DNA of 64,000 nucleotides from Streptomyces gelaticus (GTDB lineage Bacteria; Actinomycetota; Actinomycetes; Streptomycetales; Streptomycetaceae). Within the stretch, counting starts at the first letter, position 1, and each line of letters starts with the position of its first letter. Shown in pieces: positions 43,140 through 51,787 of the stretch. The stretch spans positions 1 through 64,000 of the forward strand of contig NZ_BMTF01000012.1 of assembly GCF_014649535.1 (NCBI RefSeq), in the 5' to 3' direction. The notes below the pieces were generated by a model, which was not told where the DNA came from, ran no database searches, and saw only the letters and a list, made by a program, of their open reading frames with translations. Made by a program: the position numbers and the translations under genes.

Positions 43140-44282
43140 TCACTGTGCGGAGTTGCCGCGGTGACCGGCGACCTCGTCGGCGCTGCGGGGCTCTGTGCGC
43201 GGCTGCTGGTTGAGCTTGTGGCGAGCGATGGAGGAGTGCCGGTAGACCTCCTTGCGGGCCCGCATGATGTTGCCCAGAGGCGCGTGCTCGGCGGTGACCC
43301 GCCATGGGGTGAAGGACAGTGAGTCCATCTTCTCCAGGTTTTCCGGGCCGGAGATGTCCTGCTGTGGCAGCCGTAGCCTGGCCACGGTGACAAACGGCGA
43401 GAGCTGCTCCGGCCACTCCACCGTGGTGTCCTCCACGGGCATGCGCTCCAGGTCGGTGCAGAGCTGGACCTGGATGTCAAAGGCATAGGGGCGCTCCTGC
43501 AGCTCGGCCTGCAGGGCCGGCCGGAAGACCTCCTGCGCGGAGGTCGGGTCGATGGCGCGCCGGACCACCGCGGCGGCGAAATGCGGGGCCGGGGCGATGC
43601 GCACCTTTGCGATGTAGTCCCCGTGTCTGACCGCGCCCATCGTCCAGTAGCTCGACAGCAGTACGTTGACCGGTGGGATCTTGGACAGGCGCACAAAGGC
43701 CAGGAACTCGTCCCATGCCCAGTTGTCCTGGGCCAGGGTGCCCTTCCCGGTCACGAAATCGGCAAAAAAACGATGTGCGCCGGACCGGCCTTGGGAGAAG
43801 TAGGCCGGCGCGTTCAAGAACAGTTCCTGGATGAACAGGTAGTGCTCAACCGTGTTGCAGAAGAAGATCGGTGCGTTGATGTTCGCGTAGTCGAATGTGC
43901 CAGTGTCCGGTTCGTCTTCCAGCAGGGTCGGCCCGGCAATGCCGAAGATCTTCAGCGCCAGTCCGGTGGCGGTGCCCAGTCGCGCGTCGGCTCCGGCGTG
44001 AGGCGAGCCGTTGGAGAACCGGATGAGCGCGTCGTGGGTTCCCGGAGTCGCGTAGATGCCTTGGGCGTACTCGGGAGGCAGCCCGTCCAGGATCTCCACT
44101 TCCCCCCGGACCAGCCCGTAGCCCTTGGCATGGGCGTCGCGGAGGGCCCGGCCGGTGCCACCGGCCTCGACCGACTCGGCGATGTACGACTCGGTCTTTT
44201 TGATCACCGTTTGCAGGTTCTGGTCGAAGTGCGGGTCGTCGTCTTCGACGTCCGGCGTGTAGGGGACGAACTGTGCTGCCAT
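43140..44282 (-). CDS. Compact catalase-family heme protein
   Basis: A 380-residue protein of the catalase superfamily. Distal His in RDAHAKGYGLVRG (about residue 50; compare R-V-x-H-A-K-G-x-G), core strand HDALIRFSNGSPHAGADARL then GLALKIFG (compare V-R-F-S…D-x-R-G-x-A-x-K), and a proximal heme signature ARKEVYRHSSIARHKLN in which Tyr (about 347), Arg at +7 and Asn at +11 keep the catalase spacing. It is shorter than classic catalases (about 480 or more). Relatives include peroxide-metabolising and lipid-peroxide enzymes. It is last in an operon with a DyP peroxidase. Terminal acceptor unknown. Confidence 0.85.
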   Translation of the reverse strand: MAAQFVPYTPDVEDDDPHFDQNLQTVIKKTESYIAESVEAGGTGRALRDAHAKGYGLVRGEVEILDGLPPEYAQGIYATPGTHDALIRFSNGSPHAGADARLGTATGLALKIFGIAGPTLLEDEPDTGTFDYANINAPIFFCNTVEHYLFIQELFLNAPAYFSQGRSGAHRFFADFVTGKGTLAQDNWAWDEFLAFVRLSKIPPVNVLLSSYWTMGAVRHGDYIAKVRIAPAPHFAAAVVRRAIDPTSAQEVFRPALQAELQERPYAFDIQVQLCTDLERMPVEDTTVEWPEQLSPFVTVARLRLPQQDISGPENLEKMDSLSFTPWRVTAEHAPLGNIMRARKEVYRHSSIARHKLNQQPRTEPRSADEVAGHRGNSAQ

Positions 44283-44344
44283 GACTTCGACCTCTTCTCT
44301 GAGATCGTGGTGGGGATGGGGCCTCACGGGGCAGGAAACTGCCC

Positions 44345-45694
44345 TCAGTCCTCCAGTTCGGCGAGCCAGTGCAGGGCACGCAGACCCGGCAGGAAGCAGT
44401 ACTCGCCGCCACGGGTGACCACGAAGCTGGGCAGGTTCCGCAGACGGCGCCGGACCGGCTTCTCCGGGATGGTCACGCTGCCGGTTCCGCCGTGATGCCC
44501 GGCCACCGCGTCCTTCTCGCCGGGGTAACCGATGAAGTTGCCGTCGTTGACCCACTCGGCCTTGATGAATTCGAACTGTCGCTCCAGATGGGCGCCGATG
44601 AAAGCTCCTACCAGGCCGCGGTCGGCCCCGTCGTCCTCCAGTACCCCCTCGGGCAACGGCGGGCCGTAGGTCGTGCCGCGGCGGATGAGACGGTGCATCC
44701 GTGCGTCGCCGATGATGGTGGAGTCGCGGGGATTGGTGCGCCGGATGTGCGCACCGGCGGGGCACCGGAACCCTCGGTCGTCGTTCTCCCGGTACAGGAA
44801 GTTGTTGACGCGGTGCGGATCAGCCGCCAGCTCCGGGTCGTCGTGCTCCGGAGACAGCGTCAGTGGCGCCCCGCTGGGCCAGCGCCCGACCATCTTCGCC
44901 GCCAGCAGTGCCTCCTCCTCGGCACTGGCGCTGTTCGCCCGCAGGTACCGGCGCCAGGCGGCCACGTTGGTGTGGACTTTGCGCACCGCCACGTAGGTCC
45001 CGTTGCGGCCCAGGACGTCGGGGACGGGCATGGGTGGCAGGTTCCCTGTTTCATCGGGGTAGCCGAGGATGAACTCACCGGCCTTGATGGGCACTTCCTG
45101 CGGGTTGGAGCCGGGCAGCCCGACGCCCTCGATGTTCGGATGACTGATGCCGTCACGGAAGCCGAAGGTGGTGCGCCCGGTCGGAAGCTGGCGGACGTCC
45201 TGCTGCCAGATCACCTGGACACCGGGCGTGTCCTGGTAGGCGACGCGAGCCCGCTCCAGCTCCTGGTCGAGCTGCGCTGCATCGGAGGACAGGGCGCTCA
45301 GCGCGATGTGGACATCCCCGGTGCCGAACGGCGCCTCCCAGTGGTCCGGTGCGCTCTCGCCCACGTCGCCGATCAGCTCTGCCCGAGCGGCCATGCCCTC
45401 ACGAAACGCCTGCGGAAAGCTGTCCAGCGACTCCTGTGGCACCCCCAGGGCCTTCAGCCCCTGATAGGTGAACGCCACAGCCACCCAGGCGTCCTGGCTC
45501 CGGTCCGTGCCGGGCAGGCCACCCGAGGTCACCGGGAGCAACCGCCGCAGCAGGGCACGGCCGGCGCGGCGGTCGTCGACGCGCAGGAAGATGAACCGTC
45601 CCTCGTACGGGACGGGCCTCGGGCGCAGTGCCCCGCTCTGGACGTCGTCGATGTCGACGCGTACGCCGGCACTGCTGTTGTCCGCCGTGTTCAT
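44345..45694 (-). CDS. DyP-type heme peroxidase
   Basis: A 449-residue dye-decolorizing peroxidase. GFRDGISHP (about residues 177-185) is the DyP distal G-x-x-D-G motif, GAHIRRTNPRD holds the proximal heme His (about residue 314) and GEYCFLPG occurs near the C-terminus. Two ferredoxin-like halves are expected. ATG at 45694 has GGAGA 11 bases upstream; a GTG six codons earlier is an alternative. No Tat signal, so it is cytoplasmic, in contrast to the secreted Tat-type DyPs. Follows the small protein gene by 113 bp and precedes the catalase-like gene by 62 bp. Confidence 0.92.
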   Translation of the reverse strand: MNTADNSSAGVRVDIDDVQSGALRPRPVPYEGRFIFLRVDDRRAGRALLRRLLPVTSGGLPGTDRSQDAWVAVAFTYQGLKALGVPQESLDSFPQAFREGMAARAELIGDVGESAPDHWEAPFGTGDVHIALSALSSDAAQLDQELERARVAYQDTPGVQVIWQQDVRQLPTGRTTFGFRDGISHPNIEGVGLPGSNPQEVPIKAGEFILGYPDETGNLPPMPVPDVLGRNGTYVAVRKVHTNVAAWRRYLRANSASAEEEALLAAKMVGRWPSGAPLTLSPEHDDPELAADPHRVNNFLYRENDDRGFRCPAGAHIRRTNPRDSTIIGDARMHRLIRRGTTYGPPLPEGVLEDDGADRGLVGAFIGAHLERQFEFIKAEWVNDGNFIGYPGEKDAVAGHHGGTGSVTIPEKPVRRRLRNLPSFVVTRGGEYCFLPGLRALHWLAELED

Positions 45695-45807
45695 GATCGC
45701 TGGTGTCTCCACATCGGTCTCTGCCGGGGCGTCCCCGCAGGCACTCGTGCGCGCAGGCCGAAGCGGCCTGCCGAGGTCGGATCGGCGATGAGGGTCGGTT
45801 GTGTTTC

Positions 45808-46395
45808 TCAGGCCGCGGCTTCCTCCATCAGCTTCTGGAAGGCGGGCGTTGCCACCAATTCCGCGTTGGCCGGGTTCTCCAGCGCCGTTCGGAACTCGGG
45901 CGTGTCCAGCACCTCCTGGAACGCCTCGTCCACGCGCTGGTCCTTGTAGATCTGCTGAACGGTCAATTCGGGGTAGGCGCTGACGAAGACCCCTGCGGGC
46001 GCCTGGTGGGCGAGGAACCAGTCCTTGACCCCTGGATCTTTGATGCCGGGGAACCCTTCGCTGTGCGAGAAGACCTTGTCGAAGCGCTCCCCGACCACCG
46101 TCTTGGCGAAGTCGTCGATGTAGGTGTCCCAGGAGCCGTCGAAGACGCTGGCGAACATGAACCGGGTGTCGTCGTCGAAAATGACGTGCCGTGCGTCGTG
46201 CAGAGTGCCGATCTGTCGCAGCGCCGCATGGACGTTCTCGTCATTCGCCGCATCGCCGAGCCAGGTGAGATCCCTGCGCAATGCATCGGCCTCGCCTGCC
46301 TTGATCTCGGTGAAAACGGTGAACTCGTTGGAGACCCCGTCCGTCCTGCCCGGGTGCTCAGGATGAGCCGGTTGGGTTGCACCTGTCGCAGTCAT
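45808..46395 (-). CDS. Small protein of the DyP/catalase operon, ferredoxin-fold-like
   Basis: A 195-residue protein, first in the operon. FTVFTEIKAGEADALRRDL opens an alpha/beta unit, RQIGTLHDARHVIFDDDTRF and MFASVFDGSWDTYIDDFAK resemble the beta strand-helix of DyP-like dimeric alpha-beta barrels, and HSEGFPGIKDPGVKDWFLAHQ is distinctive. No heme ligand or metal motif is clear, so it is probably an accessory or substrate-binding partner. AGGAGAG lies eight bases before the ATG. I recall homologues beside DyP and catalase-like genes in other bacteria, but cannot check it here. Confidence 0.75.
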   Translation of the reverse strand: MTATGATQPAHPEHPGRTDGVSNEFTVFTEIKAGEADALRRDLTWLGDAANDENVHAALRQIGTLHDARHVIFDDDTRFMFASVFDGSWDTYIDDFAKTVVGERFDKVFSHSEGFPGIKDPGVKDWFLAHQAPAGVFVSAYPELTVQQIYKDQRVDEAFQEVLDTPEFRTALENPANAELVATPAFQKLMEEAAA

Positions 46396-46975
46396 CGCGA
46401 AGCTCTCCTGCCACGGATCGGTGCGAGGGGTGCCAAGCGCCCGGACATGGGGCGCCGTCGCCCTCACGCTTTCATCCTGACCACACACCCGCTGTCTCGC
46501 ATCCCCGGCTCGGGGTGATGTGGTCACCCGAGGGTCGGATTGTCGACAGCACCGCGGCAACCAGCAGGCCGAAGCCCTCGCGCTCCCAGAACCTCCCGAG
46601 GACAGATGCGCAGGGGCGCAGGACCATGGAAGGGGGACGTGCCGGATTGGTCTCGTCGCATTGTCGGGCAACTGTTTCCGCGTGGTCGAAGGGCGGCCAC
46701 GTGTCCCCCGGCGCCCTGGCTGAGTCGGCTTGAGCGGCGAAGCGCTCAGCGGTCCGGAGCATCGGGCCCGAGTTGCGGACGGTACTGACTGCCGAGGTCG
46801 TCACCTCTCCGGAAGCGGACCTTCCGGAGAGGTGACGACCCAGTTCCGGGGCCCTTGCCATACGCCCCGAACGCGTCCACGACAGTCCCATGGCTGCGCA
46901 TGCGGGCAGCCGGAGCATGCACTCCTACCCGGCCTTGCCCGCCTCGATCACCCCTGACCCCAGCTGGAGGCAATC
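46396..46975. other. 580-bp divergent region without a recognised gene
   Basis: Lies between the start of the peroxidase operon and the GAP-family gene. It contains a perfect 20-bp hairpin (46796-46840), described separately, and the short dyad GGTGA-N5-TCACC near 46515. No reading frame has convincing protein features. It may be the footprint of a deleted gene. Confidence 0.4.
46796..46840. terminator. Very strong hairpin, 20-bp perfect stem
   Basis: The arm at 46796-46815 (GGTCGTCACCTC… to GGAAG) pairs perfectly with 46821-46840 around a CGGAC loop. This is the longest perfect stem in the window. It stands between two divergent genes, where no transcript should need to end, unless a gene between them has been lost or it insulates the two promoters. 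Confidence 0.65.
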
Positions 46976-47653
46976 ATGGGCACAGTTCTCGGTGACGTAC
47001 TGGGTTTTGCGGCAGGCGTCGCGATCAGTCCGCTCCCGATCATCGCGATCATCCTTGTCCTCGCCACACCGCGGGGAGGTCTCAACGGACTGCTCTTCAC
47101 GGTCGGCTGGATCCTGGGACTGTCGGCACTGGGCGCGGTGATGCTGGCGATCGACTCCCCCGCAGGCGCCTCCACCCACAATCACCCGGCCACCTGGGTA
47201 GGGGCTCTCAAGCTCGCTCTGGGCGTGCTCCTCGTCCTCTTCGGCGCCCGGCAGTGGCACCGGCGCCCCAAGGATCCCTCGCAAGCTCAGCTGCCGAAGT
47301 GGATGGGCGTGATCGACCGCCTCACGCCGATCAAGGTCCTCGGGCTCGGAACGGCCCTGGCCGCGCTCAACGCCAAGAACGCCCCGCTGACCATCGCCGC
47401 GGGCGCCACGATCGGCTCAGCAGGGCTGCCGGTCGGGCAGGAGATCGCGTCGCTGGCAATCTTCGTCCTGATCGCCACCCTCGGCCTGCTGGCCCCCCTG
47501 GGGGTCTTCCTGCTCGGAGGAAAGCGAGCGGAAACGACTCTCGGAAGCTGGAAGGACTGGGCAGCCCAGCACAACGTCGCCGTGATGGCAGTCCTGTTCT
47601 TCGTTCTCGGGCTGAAGCTGCTCGGAGACGGCATCTCCGTCCTCACCTCCTGA
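46976..47653 (+). CDS. GAP-family (LysE-like) membrane protein
   Basis: A 225-residue protein with six membrane spans, of the actinobacterial GAP/Sap-like group related to LysE exporters. GFAAGVAISPLPIIAIILVL is the family start (conserved ISP-x-P), with GGLNGLLFTVGWILGLSAL and PIKVLGLGTALAALNAKN. Members are linked to export of small molecules or lipids in mycobacteria. A good site (CTGGAGGCAATC) precedes the ATG. Substrate unknown. Confidence 0.83.
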   Translation: MGTVLGDVLGFAAGVAISPLPIIAIILVLATPRGGLNGLLFTVGWILGLSALGAVMLAIDSPAGASTHNHPATWVGALKLALGVLLVLFGARQWHRRPKDPSQAQLPKWMGVIDRLTPIKVLGLGTALAALNAKNAPLTIAAGATIGSAGLPVGQEIASLAIFVLIATLGLLAPLGVFLLGGKRAETTLGSWKDWAAQHNVAVMAVLFFVLGLKLLGDGISVLTS

Positions 47654-47942
47654 AGGCGCCCGACCAGGCGCGGCAAGGCAGTCCGATCGCAGACGTGCGA
47701 GAACGCACGGCACTGGGGCTTCGACCACTCGGAAGCCCTCGGCCTCCAGGCTTCCTCAAGGGGGACACCGTGGTCGACGCCGATACCAAAAGCGGCCTCG
47801 GCCGTGCGGCCGTCGTACTGCGGGAACCAGCTGCCCGACACGGCACGGCACCGGTCGTCCTGGACCACGTCCTGGCCGTCGCGATCCGTGTCACAAGGGC
47901 CCCGAAAGCGTGGCTGAACGGTGACATCGAGGCTCCAGGATT

Positions 47943-48515
47943 GTGGCTGTGGACATGACGAGCCGGTTCCAGACCGTGCGACTGGGCTTCCTGTGGCGTT
48001 TCTCGGGCGTAGGGCCCGGCTGCCTCCTGGGCCTTCTGGTTGCTGTTGCCCTCGGCGCGAACGGCACAGCGGCTCGGCTGGGCGTCGGCCCCAGCCTGCT
48101 GATCGTCGCCGCGGTCGTCGCCGTCGTGGCTCTGCCCGCGCCCGTCAGCTTCTGGGTGCGTGCCGACAGCGAGGGCCTCACCCTCTCCAGGGCACTGCTG
48201 CGCCGTCGCTACCGCTGGCACGACATCGCGGGCCTGGACATGACCTTCGGCGAGGACCCCGATTCGGACGCAGCTCGCCTCACGATGCGTCTGCGCCTGA
48301 CCACGACCCCCGCTACCGGCCGCGGACCGCTCGTCGGCGTCCTCGGCCTCGCCCCCGGCCATCACCTGCGGGGCACCGAGCCGCGCCGGCTCGCAGACCT
48401 GTTCATCCTCCTGGCCGCCCATGGCGTCCCCCTCGCCGACCCGGGCTTCGCCGACCGCCTCCTGGCCGCCCACGGCCTCCCCCCGATTGCTCCCGGTCCG
48501 GACCCGACCGACTGA
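47943..48515 (+). CDS. Membrane-anchored PH-like domain protein
   Basis: A 190-residue protein with two N-terminal spans (FSGVGPGCLLGLLVAVALGA and SLLIVAAVVAVVALPAPV) followed by VRADSEGLTLSRALLRRRYRWHDIAGLDM, the bacterial PH (bPH-like) start in which W-x-D-I is typical. The C-terminus extends with LADLFILLAAHGVPLADP. Function unknown. GTG used; an ATG four codons later is equally possible. The 289 bp before it hold no recognised gene. Confidence 0.68.
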   Translation: MAVDMTSRFQTVRLGFLWRFSGVGPGCLLGLLVAVALGANGTAARLGVGPSLLIVAAVVAVVALPAPVSFWVRADSEGLTLSRALLRRRYRWHDIAGLDMTFGEDPDSDAARLTMRLRLTTTPATGRGPLVGVLGLAPGHHLRGTEPRRLADLFILLAAHGVPLADPGFADRLLAAHGLPPIAPGPDPTD

Positions 48516-48795
48516 CCCGTTCCCCCGAGACCACCGGTCTCCATCTCTCCGACCGGTGGCCCCCGGCGACCCGTGCGCGTCGACGCGACACTGCACCCGG
48601 GGAGCCGGTGCGCTCCGGGTCGGCGGTGCCGGCGACGGGGTCGTGGACCGGACCCGCGCGGGCGGCAAGCGCGTGAAAGGGTTCTCGGATTCGGCATCGT
48701 CAACACCCTGCGGGCGGTCAAGTAACCCCGCCGGTCAACTTGTTGGGCTCCGCACGCGTCATGCCACCCGAACCGCGAACCAACAGGAGCCCTCC

Positions 48796-50319
48796 ATGAC
48801 AGCGCCACGCACGCGCTCCCGTCGCCTCGCCGTCCTTCCGCTGGGGATGGCCTTGGCGACCACCCTTGCCTTCCTGCCCGACGTCACGGCGTCGGCGGCC
48901 GAGACGGCCCCGACGGTCACGGCCGCCGATGCGACCTCCCTCAGCTACATCGTCAACGTAGCTGCCGGACAAGGCCCGTCCACTGCGGTGAAGAGGGCCG
49001 TCACCGCAGCGGGCGGCACCATCGTGATCTCGTACGACCGGATCGGCGTGATCGTCGTCCACTCCTCGAACCCCGGCTTCGCCCGGACCATCCGCAGGGT
49101 TCAGGGCGTGCAGTCGGCCGGTGTCACCCGCAACGCGCCCCTTGCCGCACAGCCGAGGGCCGAGATCGGCACGACGAAGGTGCTCGGCACCAAGGCGGTC
49201 ACCGGCGTTCGGGCGGCCGACGGCCGGGACCCACTGGAGTCGTCGCAGTGGGACTTGCCCGCCATCAAGGCGGACAAGGCGCACGAGAAGACGCTCGGCA
49301 GCCGCGGCGTCACGGTCGCCGTCATCGACACCGGCGTGGACGACGGGCATCCCGACCTCGCCCCGAACTTCAACCGCGAGGCCTCCGTCAACTGCATGTC
49401 GGGCAAGCCGGACACCACGTACGGGGCGTGGCGGCCGGGCGTGTCGCCGGGGAGCGCCCACGGCACGCATGTCGCGGGTGTGATCGCGGCAGCCAGGAAC
49501 GGCATCGGCATGACCGGCGTCGCCCCCGGCGTCCAGGTCGCCGGCATCAAGGTGTCCACCCCCGAGGACTACATCTACGCGGAGGCCGTGGTCTGCGGCT
49601 TCGTCTGGGCGGCCGAGCACGACGTGGACGTCACCAACAACAGCTATTACACCGACCCCTGGAAGTTCAACTGCCTCGACGACCCGGACCAGAGGGCGCT
49701 CGTCGACGCCGTCACCCGGGCCTCGCAGTACGCGGAGCGCAAGGGCACGGTCAACGTCGCGGCGGCGGGCAACGAGCGCCACGACCTGGACGCGGACTCC
49801 ATCACCGACCCTGCTTCCCCGGACGACGGCACGCCGGGCGACCGCGTGATCGACCCGCACAAGTGCTTGGACATACCGACCCAGCTGCCCGGTGTCGTGA
49901 CCGTGGCCGCGACCGGTGCGAAAGGCATCAAGTCGTCGTTCTCCACCTACGGGCTGAACGTCGTGGACGTCGCCGCTCCCGGAGGCGACGACCCCCTCTA
50001 CCAGCCCCCTGCCGCGCCCGCCACCAATGGTCGGATCCTCGGCACGATGCCCGGCGGCGAGTGGGCTTTCAAGATGGGCACGTCGATGGCTTCCCCGCAC
50101 GTCGCGGGGGTCGCCGCCCTCATCAAGTCGACGCACCCGCACGCCACTGCCGGCCAGGTGAAGGCCCTGCTGTACTCCGAGGCCGACGCCACACCGTGCA
50201 CGAACCCGTACGACATCGACTCCGACGGCAGGATCGACGCCGTGTGCAAGGGGCCGAAGAACCACAACGGGTTCTACGGGCGAGGGCTCGTGAACGCGTT
50301 GAACGCTGTGACGAAGTAG
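48796..50319 (+). CDS. Secreted subtilisin-family (S8) serine protease
   Basis: A 507-residue preproenzyme: signal peptide (RSRRLAVLPLGMALATTLAF, cleavage after TASA near residue 35), an inhibitor-I9-like propeptide (SLSYIVNVAAGQGPSTAVKR), and the peptidase domain with catalytic Asp in VIDTGVDDGHPDL (about 177), His in HGTHVAGVIAA (about 222) and Ser in GTSMASPHVAGVAAL (about 430). AGGAGCCCTCC precedes the ATG. C-terminal CTNPYDIDSDGRIDAVC carries a DxDxDG-like calcium loop. Secreted by the Sec pathway; it likely degrades extracellular protein. Confidence 0.92.
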   Translation: MTAPRTRSRRLAVLPLGMALATTLAFLPDVTASAAETAPTVTAADATSLSYIVNVAAGQGPSTAVKRAVTAAGGTIVISYDRIGVIVVHSSNPGFARTIRRVQGVQSAGVTRNAPLAAQPRAEIGTTKVLGTKAVTGVRAADGRDPLESSQWDLPAIKADKAHEKTLGSRGVTVAVIDTGVDDGHPDLAPNFNREASVNCMSGKPDTTYGAWRPGVSPGSAHGTHVAGVIAAARNGIGMTGVAPGVQVAGIKVSTPEDYIYAEAVVCGFVWAAEHDVDVTNNSYYTDPWKFNCLDDPDQRALVDAVTRASQYAERKGTVNVAAAGNERHDLDADSITDPASPDDGTPGDRVIDPHKCLDIPTQLPGVVTVAATGAKGIKSSFSTYGLNVVDVAAPGGDDPLYQPPAAPATNGRILGTMPGGEWAFKMGTSMASPHVAGVAALIKSTHPHATAGQVKALLYSEADATPCTNPYDIDSDGRIDAVCKGPKNHNGFYGRGLVNALNAVTK

Positions 50320-50379
50320 GAGGCTTCCGCGCGCAAGAGGCCCGACCTTCGGTCTGTTGTTCAGGTCGGCATCTTCGTG

Positions 50380-50400
50380 AGGCCCGTCCCGGGCGGGCCT
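50380..50400. terminator. Hairpin downstream of the protease gene
   Basis: AGGCCCG (50380-50386) and CGGGCCT (50394-50400) pair around TCCCGGG, 60 bp past the protease stop. Good terminator candidate. Confidence 0.55.
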
Positions 50401-50439
50401 GCGATCGCGTTGAGGACCGTTCGGTCATCCGGACGCTTC

Positions 50440-50615
50440 CGCCGAGTGCGCCGTGCCGCGCTCCAGCTCCTGCTTACCGCCCGCGGGTACGCGTCGACGC
50501 CGGATTCGGCCCCGCGACCGCCGCACGAGTGACCTCCTCCCAACGCGACCGCTCCCTCGCCGGCGACGGCATCGTCGGCCCGGACACCTGGTCGGCCCTC
50601 GTCGATATCACGTGA
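50440..50615 (+). pseudogene. Peptidoglycan-binding domain remnant
   Basis: One frame reads VRRAALQLLLTARGY, the next VDAGFGPATAARVTSSQRDR then GDGIVGPDTWSALVDIT-stop. Together they form the PG_binding_1 pattern (L-Q-x-L-L-x-x-x-G-Y-x-V-D-x-x-F-G-x-x-T…D-G-I-V-G-x-x-T-W-x-A-L). The frame break and missing body mark a degraded cell-wall-hydrolase-type gene. Confidence 0.6.
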
Positions 50616-50676
50616 TCACCAGGAGGCCGGCCGCCCCCGCCCGTACCGGGGTCGCACCCCACGTAACCTCTTTCCC

Positions 50677-51633
50677 ATGCCCGCCTCCCCCTTGCATCGC
50701 GTCGCCGTCCTTGTACTGGAAGGTGCGAAGCCGCTCGATGTCGGCATTCCGGCGCAGGTTTTCACGACTCGGGTGAGCATGCCGTACGAGGTACGGGTGT
50801 GCGGATCGACCCCCGGTCTCGTGACCGGCGGCGACGGCCTGTCGTACTCCGTCGCCCATGGCCTCGACGCGCTTGCCTGGGCCGACATCGTCTTCGTCCC
50901 CGGCTACCGGCACCCGGACCGCGAAGATCCGCCGCAGCCCGTCGTCGACGCGCTGATCGCCGCCCACGCACGCGGCGCACGGCTCGCCGCCATCTCGACG
51001 GGTGCCTTCGCGCTCGCCGCCACGGGACTGCTCGACGGCAGGCGCGCCACGACGCACTGGCACTACACACGAGCACTCATGGCCAGGCATCCGCTCATCC
51101 AGGTCGACGAGAATGTCCTGTTCGTCGACGAGGGCAGCGTGCTCACCTCGGCCGGCGCCGCCTCCGGCATCGACCTGTGCCTGCACATCCTGCGCGGCGA
51201 GCTGGGAGTGGCCGCGTCCAACCACGCGGCCCGACGTCTCGTCGCGGCTCCCTACCGCAGCGGCGGCCAGGCCCAGTACGTGCCGCGCAGCGTGCCGGAG
51301 CCGCTCGGCGAGCGCTTCGGCGCCACGCGCGAGTGGGCGCTGCACCGGCTCGGCGAGCCCCTCACCCTCGACATCCTGGCGCGGCAGGCCGGGGTCTCGC
51401 CGCGCACGTTCTCCCGGCGCTTCGTCGAGGAGACCGGCTACACGCCGATGCAGTGGGTGATGCGCGCACGCGTCGACAGGGCCCGCGAACTGCTTGAGCT
51501 GTCGCAGCGCAGCGTCGAACAGATCGCCGCCGATGTCGGGCTCGGCACCGGCGCGAACCTGCGCCTGCACTTCCAGCGCATCCTGGGCACCACCCCGAGC
51601 GAGTACCGGACCACCTTCACCAGGGGCGAGTAG
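50677..51633 (+). CDS. GlxA-family AraC-type regulator (DJ-1/PfpI domain)
   Basis: A 318-residue regulator: DJ-1/PfpI-like domain (VAVLVLEGAKPLDVGIPAQVF, DIVFVPGYRHPD, AISTGAFALAATGLLDGR, where the usual nucleophile Cys of DJ-1 is Thr/Gly in STGAF) and a C-terminal AraC double HTH (LDILARQAGVSPRTFSRRFVEE, IAADVGLGTGANLRLHFQRI). These proteins sense small molecules and activate or repress neighbouring catabolic genes. Upstream of gap in the same direction, with 154 bp between. Confidence 0.88.
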   Translation: MPASPLHRVAVLVLEGAKPLDVGIPAQVFTTRVSMPYEVRVCGSTPGLVTGGDGLSYSVAHGLDALAWADIVFVPGYRHPDREDPPQPVVDALIAAHARGARLAAISTGAFALAATGLLDGRRATTHWHYTRALMARHPLIQVDENVLFVDEGSVLTSAGAASGIDLCLHILRGELGVAASNHAARRLVAAPYRSGGQAQYVPRSVPEPLGERFGATREWALHRLGEPLTLDILARQAGVSPRTFSRRFVEETGYTPMQWVMRARVDRARELLELSQRSVEQIAADVGLGTGANLRLHFQRILGTTPSEYRTTFTRGE

Positions 51634-51787
51634 CTGGCCCGGCACCGGGTGGCGGGCTCCTGGGTGACGGGATCGTTCGGGACCGTGGACGGCGGAATGG
51701 CGGGATCCTTTTGAACCATGGCGATCACGCCACTGTCAGCGGCGTGACCTGCGGGAGAGCCTGGTGGCGAACGGAAGGGACACCCAC

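Noticed and set aside
47654..47942. Plus-strand frame with LKGDTVVDADTKSGLGRAAV before the PH-like gene
   Set aside because: Resembles a fragment of a small actinobacterial protein, but the match is too short and no start is available.
48718..50265. Minus-strand open frame opposite the subtilase
   Set aside because: Shadow; rich in G, V, D and R with no domain, and the S8 triad is on the plus strand.
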